A stretch of 64,000 bases of DNA from DASTBU01 sp035711845. Its GTDB lineage: Bacteria > Acidobacteriota > Vicinamibacteria > Vicinamibacterales > 2-12-FULL-66-21. The stretch's first letter is position 1; each line of letters begins with the position of its first letter. Where the stretch lies: NCBI GenBank assembly GCA_035711845.1, contig DASTBU010000043.1, positions 1-64,000 of the forward strand. The letters are read 5' to 3'. Position numbers and translations under genes: made by a program. Below are positions 18,196 to 29,949 of the stretch, one piece after another. The notes beneath the pieces were generated by a model, which searched no databases, was not told the origin of the DNA, and saw nothing but the letters and a program-made list of their open reading frames with translations.

Positions 18196-19457
18196 CGCAG
18201 GCTCCGGGCCGCGACGTGACGAGCGATGACGGCGCCTTCGGCCAACCCACTGGCGATCACCGCCTCGGTGGTGCTCACCGGGCCGAGAGTCACGTCCTGG
18301 TCCCGGAAGGACGAACCCCGCTGCACGAGGACGAAGACGCGTTCCGCGTCGTAGCCAAGCGCGTCGCGGGGCACGACGATCGCACCCGGCGCGCGCGCGA
18401 GCTCCACGTCGAGCGAGGCGGTCAGGTCCGGCATGAGATTCGGGTGCGCGCCGCCGATGTCGATGAGCACCACATACACACGAACTTTTGGAGAAAGCGT
18501 CGAACCCATGGCAATGGGAGAGACCTGCGCGACGCGACCATCGAACGTCAGGTCGGGATAGGCGTCGAGGCCGACCCGCACTTTCTGATCCACGCGCAGA
18601 TCGTTGATGTCGGCCTGGTTGACGCGCGCGCGCACCCGCATCTTCGAGGGGTTCACGATGTCGAGGACCGGCACCCCCGCCCGAACTTCCTCGCCTTCCT
18701 GGATCTCGGTCATCGTCTCCGTTTTCCACGTGGTCCTGATGACGGCCATGCCGTCGATCGGCGCGGTGACGGCCATCCGCTCGGCGTTGGTCTCGGCCTG
18801 CCGCATCGCGTTCTCCGCCCGGTCGCGGCGGATCAGCAGGATCCGGAGATCGGCGTCGGCCGCCTTGCGCTTGAGATCGAAGGTGGCCCTCAGCTGCTTC
18901 AGCGTCGCTTCCGCCTGCTCGAGCGCCTGCTGGTTCTTCTCGGCCTGGATCTTCGGAATCATCTCGTTCTTCAGTATCTCGAGCTTGGCCCGCGACAAGG
19001 CGGACTCGGCCAGGAGGATCTCGCCTTCGTCTTTTGCGCGCGCCGCTCGCTCGGCCGCTTCCCGCTTCCTGATCTGCTGTTCGAGATCCCCGAGCTCGGC
19101 CCGGCGATCGAGCGCCGCCGCCAGCTGCGTCTGGCGATCGAACTCGACGATCAGATCGCCCTTGCGAACCGCCACGCCGGCGCGGACCAGCCTGGTGATG
19201 ACGAGCGAGTTGGTGTTGGGACCTCTCAGGCGCGGCGCCGGGATGGTGGTGGAGTCGACGGCTTCGACCGTGCCGGAGAGCCTGATCGACCGAACGAAGT
19301 CGCGCCTTTCTACGGTCGAGGTGGCCGGCCGTCGGCGGGACTGCCCGGATCCGGGAGAGGACGGGTCGCGGGCGGACAGCATGGCTGCGCCCATCGCGGC
19401 GAGAACCAGAACGACCGCGATAGGGATCCAGAGGCGAAAACGGCGTCTGGGAGGCAT
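18192..19457 (-). CDS. Membrane-fusion (HlyD/MacA-type) efflux adaptor, first in operon
   Basis: 421 residues. The ATG at 19457 is preferred over a GTG at 19463 because GGAG lies 7 bases upstream. The N-terminal membrane segment is LWIPIAVVLVLAAMGAAML (about residues 9-27), followed by a Ser/Pro/Arg linker. Lipoyl half-motif SLVITRLVRAGVAVRKGDLI, a coiled-coil hairpin (about 95-215), second half VTAPIDGMAVIRTTW and barrel domain (VRARVNQADINDLRV) follow. It leads the four-gene operon adaptor-adaptor-adaptor-permease. No promoter is obvious in the 178 bases between it and metH, so its promoter or a link to metH transcription is unresolved. Confidence 0.9.
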   Translation of the reverse strand: MPPRRRFRLWIPIAVVLVLAAMGAAMLSARDPSSPGSGQSRRRPATSTVERRDFVRSIRLSGTVEAVDSTTIPAPRLRGPNTNSLVITRLVRAGVAVRKGDLIVEFDRQTQLAAALDRRAELGDLEQQIRKREAAERAARAKDEGEILLAESALSRAKLEILKNEMIPKIQAEKNQQALEQAEATLKQLRATFDLKRKAADADLRILLIRRDRAENAMRQAETNAERMAVTAPIDGMAVIRTTWKTETMTEIQEGEEVRAGVPVLDIVNPSKMRVRARVNQADINDLRVDQKVRVGLDAYPDLTFDGRVAQVSPIAMGSTLSPKVRVYVVLIDIGGAHPNLMPDLTASLDVELARAPGAIVVPRDALGYDAERVFVLVQRGSSFRDQDVTLGPVSTTEAVIASGLAEGAVIARHVAARSLR

Positions 19458-19635
19458 GGCCACGCTCCGGTTATCAGACGGCCTGCTGCCGGGATCGGTT
19501 GGCGCTGGGCTGGGACGGGAGCAAGTCGAGCGCCGGATCTCTCAGCCCGAGACACACGCGTTCGAGACGTCTTTCGCGCTGTGGAGATTAGACACCAGAT
19601 GGAACTCCTCGGCCAAGGCTTCCGGCAGGGAACCG

Positions 19636-23375
<3,740 letters not shown>

Positions 23376-23376
<1 letters not shown>

Positions 23377-24374
23377 CAGTGGTGGTCCCTGGTGCGCCGC
23401 CCGCGCGCCTGCGTCGTGGCCGTCGCCCCTGCGGCGGACGGTCTCGTGCCGCTCGCGACGAGCACGGTGAACGGGTCGCCGGTTCGCCTGGCGCCGACAG
23501 TCACGCGCACGCTCGCGAGCCCGGCTCCCTCGAGCAGCTTCCGAAGCTCGTCGTCGGCAAAGCCGGTCCATCGGTCGCCGAGCCGGTCGCGTACCCAGCC
23601 TTCCTCGTGTGCGCGGAGATCGAGCACCAGCACACGGCCGCCTGGCACGACGATTCGTGCTGCTTCGGCGAGGGCGCGCGCCGGGTCCTTCGCATGATGC
23701 AGCGCCTGCGACAGGAGCGCGACGTCAACGGTTGCGTCGCGAACCGGCACCCGTTCCAGCTCGCCGCGTTTCCAGATCACGTTGCGGACGCGCCGCCGGG
23801 TCGCCAGCGCGCGCGCGCGCTTCAGCACGGCGTCGGAGCGATCCACGGCGATCACGCGCGAGGCCCAGCGGCTCGTTTCGATCGTCAGGTAACCTTCGCC
23901 ACAGCCGAGGTCGGCGACGGTCAACGGTGGCAGCAGGTGGCCCAGTGCCCGTGCCCACGCCGCCCAGCTCTTGCCCGGCACGAGCTGCCGCTCGTTCGTG
24001 TCGGGTCCCGCATGCGCGTCGAAGTTCTCCCGGCGCAGGCGTCGCACCTCGGCGAGCCGCGCCTCGTCCGCCTTCCCGGTTGGCGTGCGAGCCGCCGCGT
24101 CGAACTCCGCGCGAAGGAGCGCCGCCAGCGGGGGGCCATTGGAGATATCGCCGTTGAGGTCAGCGAGGCGGAAGTAGGTATAGCCCGCCTCGCGCCGCTC
24201 CTCGACCAGGCCGGCCTCCTTGAGGAGGCCCAGGTGGCGGGACACGCCGGACTGCGCGATGCCCAGGATACCCGTGAGCTCGCTGACGTTGAGGCGTTCG
24301 ACGCTCAGCAGCCGGAGCAGCCGGAGCCGTGCCTCGTCGCCCAGGAGCCGGAACAGGCCGGCGGCGGTGGCCAT
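23376..24374 (-). CDS. ArsR-family regulator fused to SAM-dependent methyltransferase domain (SahR-like), metH-linked
   Basis: 332 residues, paralogous to the protein at 9901-10851. Residues about 1-85: ArsR winged helix (FRLLGDEARLRLLRLLSVER, ELTGILGIAQSGVSRHLGLL). Residues about 135-315: class I methyltransferase fold with motif I VADLGCGEGYLT and VIAVDRSDAVL. It precedes metH with a one-base overlap, so the two are made together. By analogy with SahR it should sense SAM/SAH and set methyl-cycle flux. The start at 24374 is chosen because it abuts a strong palindrome; the frame could extend to 24443 but would translate through the operator. Confidence 0.87.
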
Positions 24375-24375
24375 T

Positions 24376-24414
24376 GCATCTATAAATCTACATCTATAGA
24401 TGCCTTGCTGGCAA
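24376..24414 (-). promoter_or_regulatory. Operator/promoter of the metH-linked ArsR regulator
   Basis: Inverted repeat GCATCTATA-N10-TATAGATGC (24376-24384 and 24395-24403), with an inner perfect 12-bp palindrome CATCTATAGATG (24391-24402), directly abuts the start codon. A TTGCCA box (24414-24409, minus strand) lies upstream with TAGATT 18 bases on. An AT-rich palindrome in such GC-rich DNA at a regulator start is strong evidence for an autoregulatory site, controlling the regulator-metH pair. Confidence 0.65.
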
Positions 24415-24440
24415 ACTATGGCATGGAAGAGGGGACTTGT

Positions 24441-24545
24441 CACGTACGACGTGCTGTGTGCGACGTGCGGCGTGTCACGTGCGACGTGCTACGTGCGGCG
24501 TGTCACGTGCGACGTGCGACGCGACGTGCTGCGTGCGACGTGCGG
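24441..24545. repeat. Heptamer array, word CACGTGCGACGTGC
   Basis: Units such as GACGTGC, GTGCGAC, GTCACGT and GCGACGT repeat for about 105 bases. The same word family appears in opposite orientation at 39760-39873. It lies between the divergent metH-regulator and alpha/beta-hydrolase genes. Confidence 0.85.
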
Positions 24546-24624
24546 TGGGTCGGGGCGAGGCCCGCCTCGCCGGAGCGCGCCCGAGGTGGCGCGTAGGCGG
24601 GGGGTCACGGGCCACGATAAGTGC

Positions 24625-24630
24625 AATAAT
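24625..24630 (+). promoter_or_regulatory. -10-like AATAAT six bases before a GTG start
   Basis: AATAAT at 24625-24630, then six bases, then GTG at 24637. The spacing puts transcription start at the start codon and supports a leaderless mRNA and this GTG as the start. Confidence 0.5.
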
Positions 24631-24636
24631 CGGCGC

Positions 24637-25305
24637 GTGGTCGAACCGGTGGCAGTCACACGCTATTCCTGCGCGAGGCCGACTGCTGCGTTCGTGCTCG
24701 CGCACGGGGCAGGGGCCGGGCAGTCCAGCCCGTTCATCACCAGGTTCGCGCGCGGCATGGTCGAGCGGGGCATCTCGGTCGCCACGTTCGATTTCCCCTA
24801 TATCACGGCGCGGCGCAAGGCACCGGACAAGGCAGACGTGCTCGAAGCGTGCTGGCGGAGCGCGATCGAGGTGGCACGCACTGAGTTGCCTGGCGTGCCG
24901 CTCTTCATCGGCGGGAAGTCCATGGGCGGCCGGATCGCGTCTCAGGTCGCGGCGCAGGATCATCCCCCGATCGCGGGACTCGTCTATCTCGGCTATCCGC
25001 TGCACCCGCCCGGCAAGCCACAGCAGCGGCGGGACGCGCACCTGCCGGCCATGCCCGAGCCGATGCTGTTCGTTCAAGGCTCGCGCGATGCGTTCGGTAC
25101 GGCGGAGGAGATCGAAGCGCTGTTGCCGCGGCTGTCCAGGGCATACCTGTTCGAGGTGGCGGGCGGCGATCACTCGTTCAAGGTCACAGGCAGGCCGGGC
25201 GTCAAGCAGGACGACGTGATGGTCGAGATCATGGATGCCGTTGCGCGGTTCATGGGGACGAGCGGCGGTCGGGCCGAACCGCGAGAAAGCGCGCCACGGC
25301 CGTAG
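24637..25305 (+). CDS. Alpha/beta hydrolase, KANL3/Tex30-like (dienelactone-hydrolase fold)
   Basis: 222-residue cytosolic serine hydrolase. The oxyanion region AFVLAHGAGAGQSSPF, the nucleophile elbow GGKSMGGR (Ser near residue 91), the acid GSRDAFG and the catalytic His in GGDHSFK are all present. The Tex30/KANL3-like family has this compact form; substrate unknown. The GTG at 24637 is chosen because the frame further upstream is repeat DNA and a -10-like hexamer sits six bases before the GTG. The C-terminal 15 residues are low-complexity. It diverges from the metH regulator and runs in the same direction as pepF. Confidence 0.82.
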   Translation: MVEPVAVTRYSCARPTAAFVLAHGAGAGQSSPFITRFARGMVERGISVATFDFPYITARRKAPDKADVLEACWRSAIEVARTELPGVPLFIGGKSMGGRIASQVAAQDHPPIAGLVYLGYPLHPPGKPQQRRDAHLPAMPEPMLFVQGSRDAFGTAEEIEALLPRLSRAYLFEVAGGDHSFKVTGRPGVKQDDVMVEIMDAVARFMGTSGGRAEPRESAPRP

Positions 25306-25347
25306 GGTCATGCGGTTCGAGGTTTATGAACGCAGCCGCGAGCAACG

Positions 25348-25420
25348 ATTGAACGCTGAACCTTGAACCCCTTGAACCCCGGAACCCTGAACCCATGAAC
25401 CCCATGAACCTCCTGAACCC
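25348..25420. repeat. Tandem array of TGAACCC words upstream of pepF
   Basis: Words TTGAACG, CTGAACC, TTGAACC, TGAACCC and ATGAACC repeat with 7-9-base period for about 70 bases. The array ends five bases before the -10-like hexamer of pepF. Confidence 0.8.
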
Positions 25421-25424
25421 GATC

Positions 25425-25430
25425 TATAGT
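25425..25430 (+). promoter_or_regulatory. -10-like TATAGT six bases before pepF start
   Basis: TATAGT followed by six bases and the ATG of pepF (25437). No ribosome site is visible. This implies leaderless transcription. Confidence 0.55.
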
Positions 25431-25436
25431 TGATCC

Positions 25437-27308
25437 ATGTTCTTCGATCCTTCAGACGTGGCCACCCCCGAGCCGCCTACCACGCGCAGCCGCCGGCGAG
25501 AGGAGATCGCCGAACGCTTCAAATGGAACCTGCACGACATCTTCCCCAATTGGGAGGAGTGGGATGCCGCCTACAAGCAGCTCGAGGCGGGGATCGACAA
25601 ATACGCGGCACTGAAGGGGACACTCGCCTCCGGACCCGCCAAGCTGCTCGAGGCCTTCAGGCTCTCCGAGGAGCTCGGCCAACTCGCCTATCGGGTCTGG
25701 TACTTTCCGTCCCTTCGCTACGACGAAGACCAGCGCGACAACGCGGTGAACGCGAAGCGGCAGCAGGTGCAGATCCTCTTCGCGCGCTGGAAACAGGCCG
25801 AGTCCTGGTTCAACCCCGAACTGCTGCTGATTCCGCTCGCAACGGTTCGTGAGTGGATGGACAAGTCCGAGCCGCTGAATCTCTATCGCTTCGCGATCGA
25901 AGATCTCTACCGGCAACAGGAGCACGTGCTCGATGAAAAAGGCGAGCGGCTCATGTCGCTCGCCAGCCGGCTCGCCTCCTCGCCCAACGAATCGTATTGG
26001 GCCCTTTCCACGGCGGACGCCAAGTTCCCGAAGATCACGCTGTCCACCGGCGAAGAGATCACGGTCTCGTACGGCCAGTATCGCGCCATCCTCGCCACTC
26101 GTCGGGCACAGGCCGATCGCGAGAAGGCGTTCCTCGCGCTGCACGACACCTATCAAGCCACGCTGAACACCTACGCCACACTCTACAATGGCGTCTGCCA
26201 GCGCGACTGGTTCCAGGCCCGCGCGCGTGGCTACACGAGCACGCTCGAAGGCGCTCTGCACGGCGACAACATCCCCCCCTCCGTCGTCGAGAACCTGATT
26301 GAAACGACGCGCGCGGGCGTCGAGCCGCTTCGTCGATACCACCGCCTGCGGCGGCGGGCGCTCGGCGTGCCCTCCTATCACGTTTTCGACTTCTCGATTC
26401 CGCTCGTCTCGTTCGACAAGAAGTACGAGTACGAACAGGTGCTGGACTGGATCGTGGACGCCGTGGCGCCCCTCGGCGCCGAGTACCAGGCGCGCATGCG
26501 CCAGGGCTTCGGCGGCGGCTGGATCGACGTCTACGAGAACGACGGCAAGCGCTCAGGCGCCTATTCCGCCCCTGTGTACGGCACCCACCCGTACATGCTG
26601 CTCAACTACACCGACACGCTGGACGATGTGTTCACGCTGGCGCACGAGATGGGGCATTCGATGCACACCATCCTGTCGCACGAGACGCAGCCGTTCGTCT
26701 ATTCGAGCTACACGATCTTCGTGGCTGAAGTACCGTCAACGCTGAGCGAGGCGCTCCTGCTCGACTACATGCTCGAGCGCTCTACCGATCCCATCGAGCG
26801 CATCGTCCTGCTGCAGCACGCGATCGACAACATCACGAGCACGTTCTACACGCAAGTGCTCTTCGCGGATTACGAGCTGCGCGCGCACAGGCTCGCCGAA
26901 CAGGATAAGCCCATCACGGCAGAGATACTGACTGACATGTATCGGGGCCTGCTGACCGACTACTACGGCGACGCGCTGGATCTCAATCCGCAGACCGGGA
27001 TCACCTGGGCGAGAATCCCGCACTTCTTCAACTCGCCCTACTACGTGTATCAGTACGCGACCTGCTTCGCATCGGCCGCGAGGATCGCCGAGCAGATCAT
27101 GCGCGGCGAGGAGCCGAACCGCCTCGCGGCGCGCGAGCGCTTCCTGACGCTGCTGCGTTCGGGCGGGAGCGACTACCCCATGGAGCAGCTTCGCCGCGCC
27201 GGGATCGACCTGAGCCAGCCGGATACGGTCCGCGCGATCGTCAACCAGCTGGACGACCTCGTCACGAGGCTGGAAGGCGAGCTCCGAGCGACGGGCGCTC
27301 TGCGCTGA
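25437..27308 (+). CDS. pepF: Oligoendopeptidase F family M3 metallopeptidase
   Basis: Zinc-dependent cytosolic oligopeptidase, 623 residues. The thermolysin-like zinc motif HEMGHSMH (His403, Glu404, His407) is followed by the third-ligand region VAEVPSTLSEALL, and the helical N-terminal lobe (WNLHDIFPNWEEWDAAY) is typical of PepF. HFFNSPYYVYQYATCFASA near the C-terminus is a strong family block. No signal peptide is present. It cleaves medium-size peptides in protein turnover. It is preceded by an array of TGAACCC words and a -10-like hexamer at leaderless spacing. Confidence 0.95.
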   Translation: MFFDPSDVATPEPPTTRSRRREEIAERFKWNLHDIFPNWEEWDAAYKQLEAGIDKYAALKGTLASGPAKLLEAFRLSEELGQLAYRVWYFPSLRYDEDQRDNAVNAKRQQVQILFARWKQAESWFNPELLLIPLATVREWMDKSEPLNLYRFAIEDLYRQQEHVLDEKGERLMSLASRLASSPNESYWALSTADAKFPKITLSTGEEITVSYGQYRAILATRRAQADREKAFLALHDTYQATLNTYATLYNGVCQRDWFQARARGYTSTLEGALHGDNIPPSVVENLIETTRAGVEPLRRYHRLRRRALGVPSYHVFDFSIPLVSFDKKYEYEQVLDWIVDAVAPLGAEYQARMRQGFGGGWIDVYENDGKRSGAYSAPVYGTHPYMLLNYTDTLDDVFTLAHEMGHSMHTILSHETQPFVYSSYTIFVAEVPSTLSEALLLDYMLERSTDPIERIVLLQHAIDNITSTFYTQVLFADYELRAHRLAEQDKPITAEILTDMYRGLLTDYYGDALDLNPQTGITWARIPHFFNSPYYVYQYATCFASAARIAEQIMRGEEPNRLAARERFLTLLRSGGSDYPMEQLRRAGIDLSQPDTVRAIVNQLDDLVTRLEGELRATGALR

Positions 27309-27340
27309 CCCCTGCACGCCGCGCCGAGCCGGGTCCCTGC

Positions 27341-28528
27341 TCACTCCTCGCGTTCGTCCGCCGGAAGGGGGACGATCGGCCCTCGCGCAGGAGGGCGGTA
27401 GCGCAGCGCGAACGCCGCCGCGCCGACGAGCAGCGCCGCCGCCGATCCAAACGACTTGCCTTCCCCGAACGCCTGCAGCGCGCCGTTCCCCCATACAGGC
27501 CCGATCGTGCGGCCGAGACTCTCCAGCGCGCCGGCCGCTCCCTGCACTCGCCCCTGCTCGTGCGGTCCCGCGGCGGTGCTGATGAGCGTGCTGAGCGTCG
27601 CGTTGCAGAATCCGATACCGAGCGCGCCCGGAACGAGCAGCGCGACGAACACCGGCACCGAATGGGTCATCGCGCTCCCGCCCCACCCGATCGCCGCAAA
27701 CAGCAATCCGGCAAACAGCGTCCGCGTCGGCCCGAATGCCGCCACGACGGGACCAACCAGCATTCCCTGCACGAACACGCCGAGGAAGCCGAACGCGCTC
27801 AGGAGATATCCCGTCTCGGCCACGTCGAAGCCGAACCGGTTCGCGCCGAACAGCGCAAACGCGGTCTGATACACGGCAAAAGCCATCCAGTAGACGAAAT
27901 CGATCCCGAGCAGCAGTCGAAGGTGCGGACGACCGCTGATTTCGCGCACGGCCTTCCAGGGTGCGCCGCCGCCGGCCTGGGCGCGGTGAAACGTTTCGGG
28001 CAGCCAGAGCCAGGCCAGCGCGGTCGCGATGACCGTGATGGCTGCGGCCGCCCAGATGGGCGCCGTGTAACTGATGTGCGAGAACGCGGCGCCGAGCGCG
28101 GGGCCGACGATGAAGCCGAGGCCGAACGCCGCGCCCAGGATTCCGAACGCGCGCGCCCGGTCCTCCTCGGCGGTCACATCGGCGATATAGGCCCGTGCCG
28201 TGGTGATGTTGCCGCCCGACAAGCCATCCACCACGCGGGCCGCGAACAGCATCACGAGGCTCTGCGCCACGGCCAGCATCACGAAGCTCAGCACCGTGCC
28301 GATCAGGCTGAAGATCAACACGGGCCGCCGACCGTAGCGATCCGACAGCTCACCCAGCACCGGCGAGGCGACGAGCTGGCTGATAGAGAAGGACGCGAAC
28401 AGGAGTCCGACGACGAATGGGGACGCGCCAAACGTCTCGGCATAGAAGGGCAGCAGCGGGATGATGATCCCGAAGCCGACCAGGTTGACGAAGATCGTCA
28501 GGAAGATGACGAGGAGAGGGCGCGTCAA
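27341..28528 (-). CDS. MFS transporter, TetA-like (12 TM)
   Basis: 395-residue major facilitator with 12 predicted membrane segments. Family signatures are the start FVNLVGFGIIIPLLPFYAE, motif A GELSDRYGRRPVLI between segments 2 and 3, and ARVVDGLSGGNITTARAYIA in segment 4. These place it near the TetA/drug:H+ antiporter (DHA1) group. The start overlaps the cyclophilin stop by ATGA, so both form an operon. Substrate unknown; drug or small-molecule export is likely. There is no regulator next to it. Confidence 0.92.
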   Translation of the reverse strand: MTRPLLVIFLTIFVNLVGFGIIIPLLPFYAETFGASPFVVGLLFASFSISQLVASPVLGELSDRYGRRPVLIFSLIGTVLSFVMLAVAQSLVMLFAARVVDGLSGGNITTARAYIADVTAEEDRARAFGILGAAFGLGFIVGPALGAAFSHISYTAPIWAAAAITVIATALAWLWLPETFHRAQAGGGAPWKAVREISGRPHLRLLLGIDFVYWMAFAVYQTAFALFGANRFGFDVAETGYLLSAFGFLGVFVQGMLVGPVVAAFGPTRTLFAGLLFAAIGWGGSAMTHSVPVFVALLVPGALGIGFCNATLSTLISTAAGPHEQGRVQGAAGALESLGRTIGPVWGNGALQAFGEGKSFGSAAALLVGAAAFALRYRPPARGPIVPLPADEREE

Positions 28529-29121
28529 AGGCCGGATTTTACCGCCACACCCGTGATGATCACCGGCGTGACGGGAACGGTGTCGAATTCACCCGCTTCA
28601 GCGACCTCCACACCGGCAATGCGATCGACAACGTCCATCCCCGACAGGACGCGCCCGAACACGGCGTACCCGAACTCCGGCGGGGTGAACCCGCGATGAT
28701 CCAGCACGGCGTTGTTGGCCACGTTGATATAGAACTGCGAGGTGGCGCTTCGCAGCTCCCGCTTGCGAGCCATCGCGAGCGTGCCCCGCGTGTTGCGCAG
28801 GCCGTTGGTCGCTTCGTTCTGAATCGGGGGGCGCGTCGCCTTCTCGACCAGCGCTTCGGTGTAGCCGCCGCCCTGAATCACGAAACCCCGCTCGACGCGA
28901 TGAAAGATCGTGCCGGGATAGAAACCGTCCTGCACGTATTGAAGGAAGTTCGCGACCGAAACCGGAGCCTGGTCCTTGAACAATTCGACGGTGATGTCTC
29001 CCATCGACGTCGAAATCACAGCGACCGGGTTCCCGGGCGCGGGCCCGAGCGCCGCCGGCGCCTGCTTCGTCGCCGGGGCGGCCTGGAGAACGGCGAGCAG
29101 AAGAAGCAACGGAAACGGCAT
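28525..29121 (-). CDS. Exported cyclophilin-type peptidyl-prolyl isomerase
   Basis: 198 residues with a short N-terminal signal peptide (MPFPLLLLLAVLQAAPA). The cyclophilin domain spans about 35-190: ISTSMGDITVELFKDQAPVS, IFHRVERGFVIQGGGY, FYINVANN and FGRVLSGMDVVDRIAGVEV. It should speed prolyl isomerisation of proteins in the periplasm. It is first of a two-gene operon with an MFS transporter. A TACAAT hexamer six bases before the ATG, with no ribosome site, suggests a leaderless mRNA. Confidence 0.92.
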   Translation of the reverse strand: MPFPLLLLLAVLQAAPATKQAPAALGPAPGNPVAVISTSMGDITVELFKDQAPVSVANFLQYVQDGFYPGTIFHRVERGFVIQGGGYTEALVEKATRPPIQNEATNGLRNTRGTLAMARKRELRSATSQFYINVANNAVLDHRGFTPPEFGYAVFGRVLSGMDVVDRIAGVEVAEAGEFDTVPVTPVIITGVAVKSGL

Positions 29122-29127
29122 CGGCCA

Positions 29128-29133
29128 ATTGTA
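29128..29133 (-). promoter_or_regulatory. -10-like TACAAT six bases before cyclophilin start
   Basis: On the minus strand TACAAT (29133-29128), six bases, then ATG at 29121. Leaderless spacing. Confidence 0.5.
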
Positions 29134-29475
29134 AGCCGCGAGCGGCTGCGCCTTCAGCCTTCAGTCTTCAGCCCTGTTTTCGCCTCCGCGCTTCGCCTTT
29201 CGCCCGCCGCCGCTCGACCCCTCGGAAGCCGGGGGGCGTCCTCGCCTTTCCCCCCTCCGGGCCGCCCTGGGGAGGCGGCCGCCTGTCCTGACGATCCATG
29301 GAGACCGTGGCGAAAATTCAATTCTGTGGATCCGCGCACCGCCCTGCCGGGCCGATTCAGAAGGTTGTCTGCGATACAATAGGCCTCGACGGCCGCATCC
29401 ACCCGCAGAGGTACGGCCACCGATTTGCTGCGAGGTCGGCGAACCACGGTCGCGCAACGCGCGAGGAGATTCGCG
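29134..29475. repeat. Gap of about 340 bases with a GCCTTCA heptamer array
   Basis: No supported ORF. Heptamers GCCTTCA, GCCTTCA and GTCTTCA lie at 29150-29170, followed by GC-rich sequence (GGGGGG/CCCCCC blocks). A TACAAT hexamer at 29375-29380 could serve as -10 for the downstream small gene with an about 90-base leader. Confidence 0.6.
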
Positions 29476-29820
29476 ATGGCGACAGGTCTCGAGAGCGAAC
29501 AGAAAGAGCTGGCGGACTTCATCCGCGCCGGTTCGACACGCGGACCGCAGTGTTTCGGGAGTTACTTCGACGAAAAGGGCGGGTCGTGCGCGCTCGGCGC
29601 GGTATACGAAGGCGTGTACCACCTGCCGCGCAATCACGGCAAGCTCATTCCCGATCACCTCGAGCGGTTGTTCCGATGCCTGGACGAGGTGACGAAAAAG
29701 TGCCCACAGGGCTGCGGCAAGCGACTGCCGCTGGCATCCATGATCGTCCATCTGAACGACGACCATCGGCTGACCCGCGAACAGATCGCCGAATGGCTCA
29801 CTCAGGAATCTAACGGTTAA
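29476..29820 (+). CDS. Small conserved-looking Cys-containing protein, function unknown
   Basis: 114 residues, soluble. The ATG at 29476 is chosen for its strong ribosome site (GAGGAGA, six bases upstream). Cysteines occur in RGPQCFGSYF, GGSCALGAVYEGV and the pair KKCPQGCGKR. The C-terminal segment SMIVHLNDDHRLTREQIAEW looks like a helical, histidine-containing block. Cys-X3-Cys plus His residues could bind a metal. The Cys-Ala-Leu-Gly...HLND-HxxTRExIAxW pattern resembles small phage- and bacterial hypotheticals I have seen, but I cannot name a family. It stands alone between the cyclophilin operon and the DUF349 gene. Confidence 0.7.
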   Translation: MATGLESEQKELADFIRAGSTRGPQCFGSYFDEKGGSCALGAVYEGVYHLPRNHGKLIPDHLERLFRCLDEVTKKCPQGCGKRLPLASMIVHLNDDHRLTREQIAEWLTQESNG

Positions 29821-29949
29821 CCGAATCGGCCGACCGCCCGCGGTCAGACCCGACGCTGCCGACCCGTTGCGGATGCATCTGCATCGGCTTCCAGCGGCAT
29901 CGGAGTCCGATTTCGCGTTCCGATCGTCTGATTGAAGCAAGGCTCCCCG

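Noticed and set aside
23377..24436. SAM or SAH riboswitch ahead of metH
   Set aside because: The region upstream is the ArsR gene itself and its operator. No SAM-I, SAM-II or SAH aptamer core was recognised by eye. The same holds for the ahcY leader, which is repeat DNA.
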